From Sphingomonas sp. LC-1 (GTDB lineage Bacteria; Pseudomonadota; Alphaproteobacteria; Sphingomonadales; Sphingomonadaceae), in the NCBI RefSeq assembly GCF_025371035.1, contig NZ_JANZXB010000001.1:518800-582799 (forward strand): a stretch of 64,000 nt of DNA, in the 5' to 3' direction. Of this stretch, positions 62,189 through 64,000 are shown in pieces. The notes under the pieces were generated by a model. The model was given only the letters and a program-made list of their open reading frames with translations, was not told the DNA's origin and searched no databases. Positions within the stretch are counted from its first letter, which is position 1; every line of letters begins with the position of its first letter. The translations under genes and the position numbers were made by a program.

Positions 62189-64000
62189 ATGATGACCGGA
62201 GCCATCGGGGGCGGTGCGAATACGGCATCTGGCATGGCCGTACCGGGGCAGGCGACCGGAAGCCCGCTGCTGTCCGAGCCTCGACTGTTGTCCGATATGT
62301 TCGAGACTACGGTACGGCGACACGGACATCGTCCGGCGATCGATTTCATGGGCCGGATCACGCGTTACGGCGAATTATCGGATATGGTGGACCGCGCCGC
62401 CGCCGGCTTGCAGGCGCTCGGGGTGAAGCCGGGAACGCGCGTCGCGCTCTGCCTGCCCAATATCGTCTATTACCCGGTGCTGTTCTTCGCGACGCTCAAG
62501 GTTGGTGGCATCGTCGTCAACGTCAATCCGCTCTATGTCGAGCGCGAGCTTTGCCATCTTCTGGAGGATTCGGGCGCGGAGATCATCGCGACCTGCGACA
62601 TTCCCGACATTTACACGCGGGTCAGCCATGTCGCCGAAAAGCTGGGGCTGCGGCATGTTATATCCTGCCCCGTGGCCGATGCCCTGCCGAAGGTGAAGGG
62701 GCTGGCCTATCGGCTGCTCAAGCGGTCGATGATCGCCGCGCCCGGACCCTCGCCCCGCCACCTGAGCTTTGCGCAGATGATGAAGCGCGGCGGCACGCTG
62801 ACCCCGGTATCGGCCAAGCCCTACGATGTGGCGGTGCTGCAATATACCGGCGGCACGACCGGCAGCCCCAAGGCGGCGATGCTGTCGCATGCCAACCTGA
62901 TCGCCAATGCCGACGCCATGGTCATCCATACCGGCGGCGAGGAGATGATCGGAGAGGAACGCATCCTCGGCGTCCTGCCCCTCTTCCACGTCTTCGCGCT
63001 GACCACGGTGCTCAGCTTCGCGATCCGGGTCGGCGCCGAGATGATCCTGCTTCCCCGGTTCGAGCTGGACCAAGTGCTCAAGACCATCGCGCGCAGCCAG
63101 CCGACCTATTTCCCCGCCGTGCCCACCATCTACAACGCGATCGCCGGCGTGGCGGCGGCGCGCAAGGTAGACCTGTCCGCGATCAAGGCCTGCATTTCGG
63201 GTGGCGCGCCCCTACCCGCAGAAGTCCGCATCGCGTTCGAGAATACGACAGGCGGCAAGCTGGTCGAGGGCTATGGCCTGTCCGAGGCATCGCCGATCAT
63301 CACCTGCAACCCGATCATCGGTGAAAACAAGGGCGGCTCGGCGGGCCTTCCATTCCCCGGCACGATCATCGAAATCCGCGACCGCGACAATCCCGACCGG
63401 CTGATGCCGCCGGGCGAGGTGGGCGAAATCTGCGCGCGCGGGCCGCAGGTCATGTCCGGCTACTGGAACAAGCCGACCGAAAGCGAGCAGGTCTTCGTCG
63501 ATGGCGCGCTGCGGACCGGCGATGTCGGCTATCTGGACGAGGACGGCTATCTGTTCATCGTCGACCGGATCAAGGACGTGATCCTGTGCGGCGGCTATAA
63601 CGTCTATCCGCGCATGATCGAGGAAGCGCTGTACGAGCATCCGGCGGTCGCCGAGGCGGTGGTGATCGGCATTCCCGATGCCTATCGCGGCCAGTCGCCC
63701 AAGGCCTTCGTCAAGCTGGCCCCCGATCATCACGCCACTCCTGCGGAATTGCGTGCCTTTTTACAGGACAAGGTCAGCAAGATCGAACTTCCCCGCGAGG
63801 TCGAAATCCGCGAAAGCCTGCCCAAGACCTTGATCGGCAAATTGTCGAAAAAGGAACTGGTTGAGGAAGAAATGGGTCGCGTCCGTCAATGTGGTGTAAA
63901 ATCGGGTGTGGCCACTGGGCTGCATTTTCAGGCGGCCTTGGGTGTAATCTGTAGCGGCTGTGCCTCCTCGATCATTGGTGTGGCAAGGGCGGCCATGCCC
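62189..64000 (+). CDS. fadD: Long-chain fatty acid-CoA ligase (reading frame open at window end)
   Basis: An AMP-forming acyl-CoA synthetase of at least 604 codons that activates fatty acids before beta-oxidation. The adenylation P-loop is YTGGTTGSPKA (from residue 219); later motifs are VEGYGLSEASP, LRTGDVGYLDEDGYLFIVDR, GGYNVYPRMIEEALYEHP and the end motif with the catalytic lysine, PKTLIGKLSKKELVEEE (Lys551). Relatives usually stop within some 10-20 residues of that motif. Here about 40 atypical residues follow with no stop before the edge, so the true end may be lost to an insertion near 63,890. ATG 62189 follows AGGAG. Confidence 0.9.
   Translation, partial: MMTGAIGGGANTASGMAVPGQATGSPLLSEPRLLSDMFETTVRRHGHRPAIDFMGRITRYGELSDMVDRAAAGLQALGVKPGTRVALCLPNIVYYPVLFFATLKVGGIVVNVNPLYVERELCHLLEDSGAEIIATCDIPDIYTRVSHVAEKLGLRHVISCPVADALPKVKGLAYRLLKRSMIAAPGPSPRHLSFAQMMKRGGTLTPVSAKPYDVAVLQYTGGTTGSPKAAMLSHANLIANADAMVIHTGGEEMIGEERILGVLPLFHVFALTTVLSFAIRVGAEMILLPRFELDQVLKTIARSQPTYFPAVPTIYNAIAGVAAARKVDLSAIKACISGGAPLPAEVRIAFENTTGGKLVEGYGLSEASPIITCNPIIGENKGGSAGLPFPGTIIEIRDRDNPDRLMPPGEVGEICARGPQVMSGYWNKPTESEQVFVDGALRTGDVGYLDEDGYLFIVDRIKDVILCGGYNVYPRMIEEALYEHPAVAEAVVIGIPDAYRGQSPKAFVKLAPDHHATPAELRAFLQDKVSKIELPREVEIRESLPKTLIGKLSKKELVEEEMGRVRQCGVKSGVATGLHFQAALGVICSGCASSIIGVARAAMP
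63889..64000. mobile_element. Possible end of an insertion sequence in the 3' part of the ligase gene
   Basis: From about 63889 the sequence stops encoding ligase-like protein. It begins TGTGGTGTAAAA and holds imperfect copies of a GGTGTAA...GGC unit (63893-63912 and 63941-63958) plus another GGTGTGGC at 63977-63984. On the minus strand a frame enters from the right edge and ends in TGA at about 63930. Terminal repeats beside the end of an inward frame are what an IS end would look like, but the family is not recognisable from 112 bp. Confidence 0.25.

Noticed and set aside
1-64000. tRNA, rRNA, CRISPR array, prophage or attachment site
   Set aside because: Reading both strands I found no cloverleaf-like gene, repeat-spacer array, phage structural gene or integrase; the only mobile-element hint is at the right edge.

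Overview
The window is a stretch of GC-rich alphaproteobacterial chromosome, most likely Sphingomonas or a close sphingomonad. The evidence is the codon use, the many TonB-dependent receptors and exo-glycosidases, GTG/TTG starts, long chains of ATGA stop-start overlaps, and gene families typical of the group (DUF3667, GH68 sucrase, Ohr/OhrR, flavin-dependent halogenase beside a receptor). I saw no rRNA, tRNA or CRISPR array. The only hint of a mobile element is at the right edge.

Left part (1-20.3 kb): an amino-sugar operon on the minus strand (cutC, GntR regulator, SIS-type glucosamine-6-P deaminase, nagA cut by the window edge). It is followed by an envelope pair (LpxH-like phosphoesterase plus GT4), a CPA1 Na+/H+ antiporter and a DUF3667 membrane protein. 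Next comes a five-gene operon of exported exo-glycosidases (GH2 beta-mannosidase, GH3, GH125, GH92, GH29). Together with the nag genes this reads as a system for dismantling mannose-rich, fucosylated N-glycans down to GlcNAc.

Middle part (20.7-38.4 kb): a six-gene, fully overlapping cluster that starts with a sucrose-phosphate-synthase/phosphatase-like fusion and continues with four glycosyltransferases and a pyruvyltransferase. No export or lipid-carrier gene is present and its product is unknown. It meets head-on an operon with a GT2, a YdjC/ChbG-like deacetylase, an ECF sigma factor, a FecR anti-sigma factor and an STN-domain TonB receptor. A divergent GT39 transferase, a YghU-type GST and a 797-residue exported protein of unknown function follow.

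Right-centre (38.5-53 kb): ohrR/ohr with two perfect palindromes between them, then a LacI-controlled sugar locus. This locus holds a TonB receptor, a flavin-dependent halogenase, an FAD/NAD(P) protein, an S9 peptidase, an MFS sugar importer, a GH68 sucrase without a signal peptide, and two paralogous LacI regulators. GCAA-n4-TTGC operator-like palindromes lie before the receptor/halogenase pair and before the importer, so these units look like one regulon, probably for sucrose or a related fructoside.

Right part (53.1-64 kb): a fatty-acid oxidation block with etfB/etfA, a FadL-type porin, a DUF2147 protein, an operon of thiolase, FadN-type hydratase/dehydrogenase and acyl-CoA dehydrogenase, and a divergent fadD-type ligase. 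The reading frame of the ligase runs off the window after a suspicious junction near 63.89 kb.
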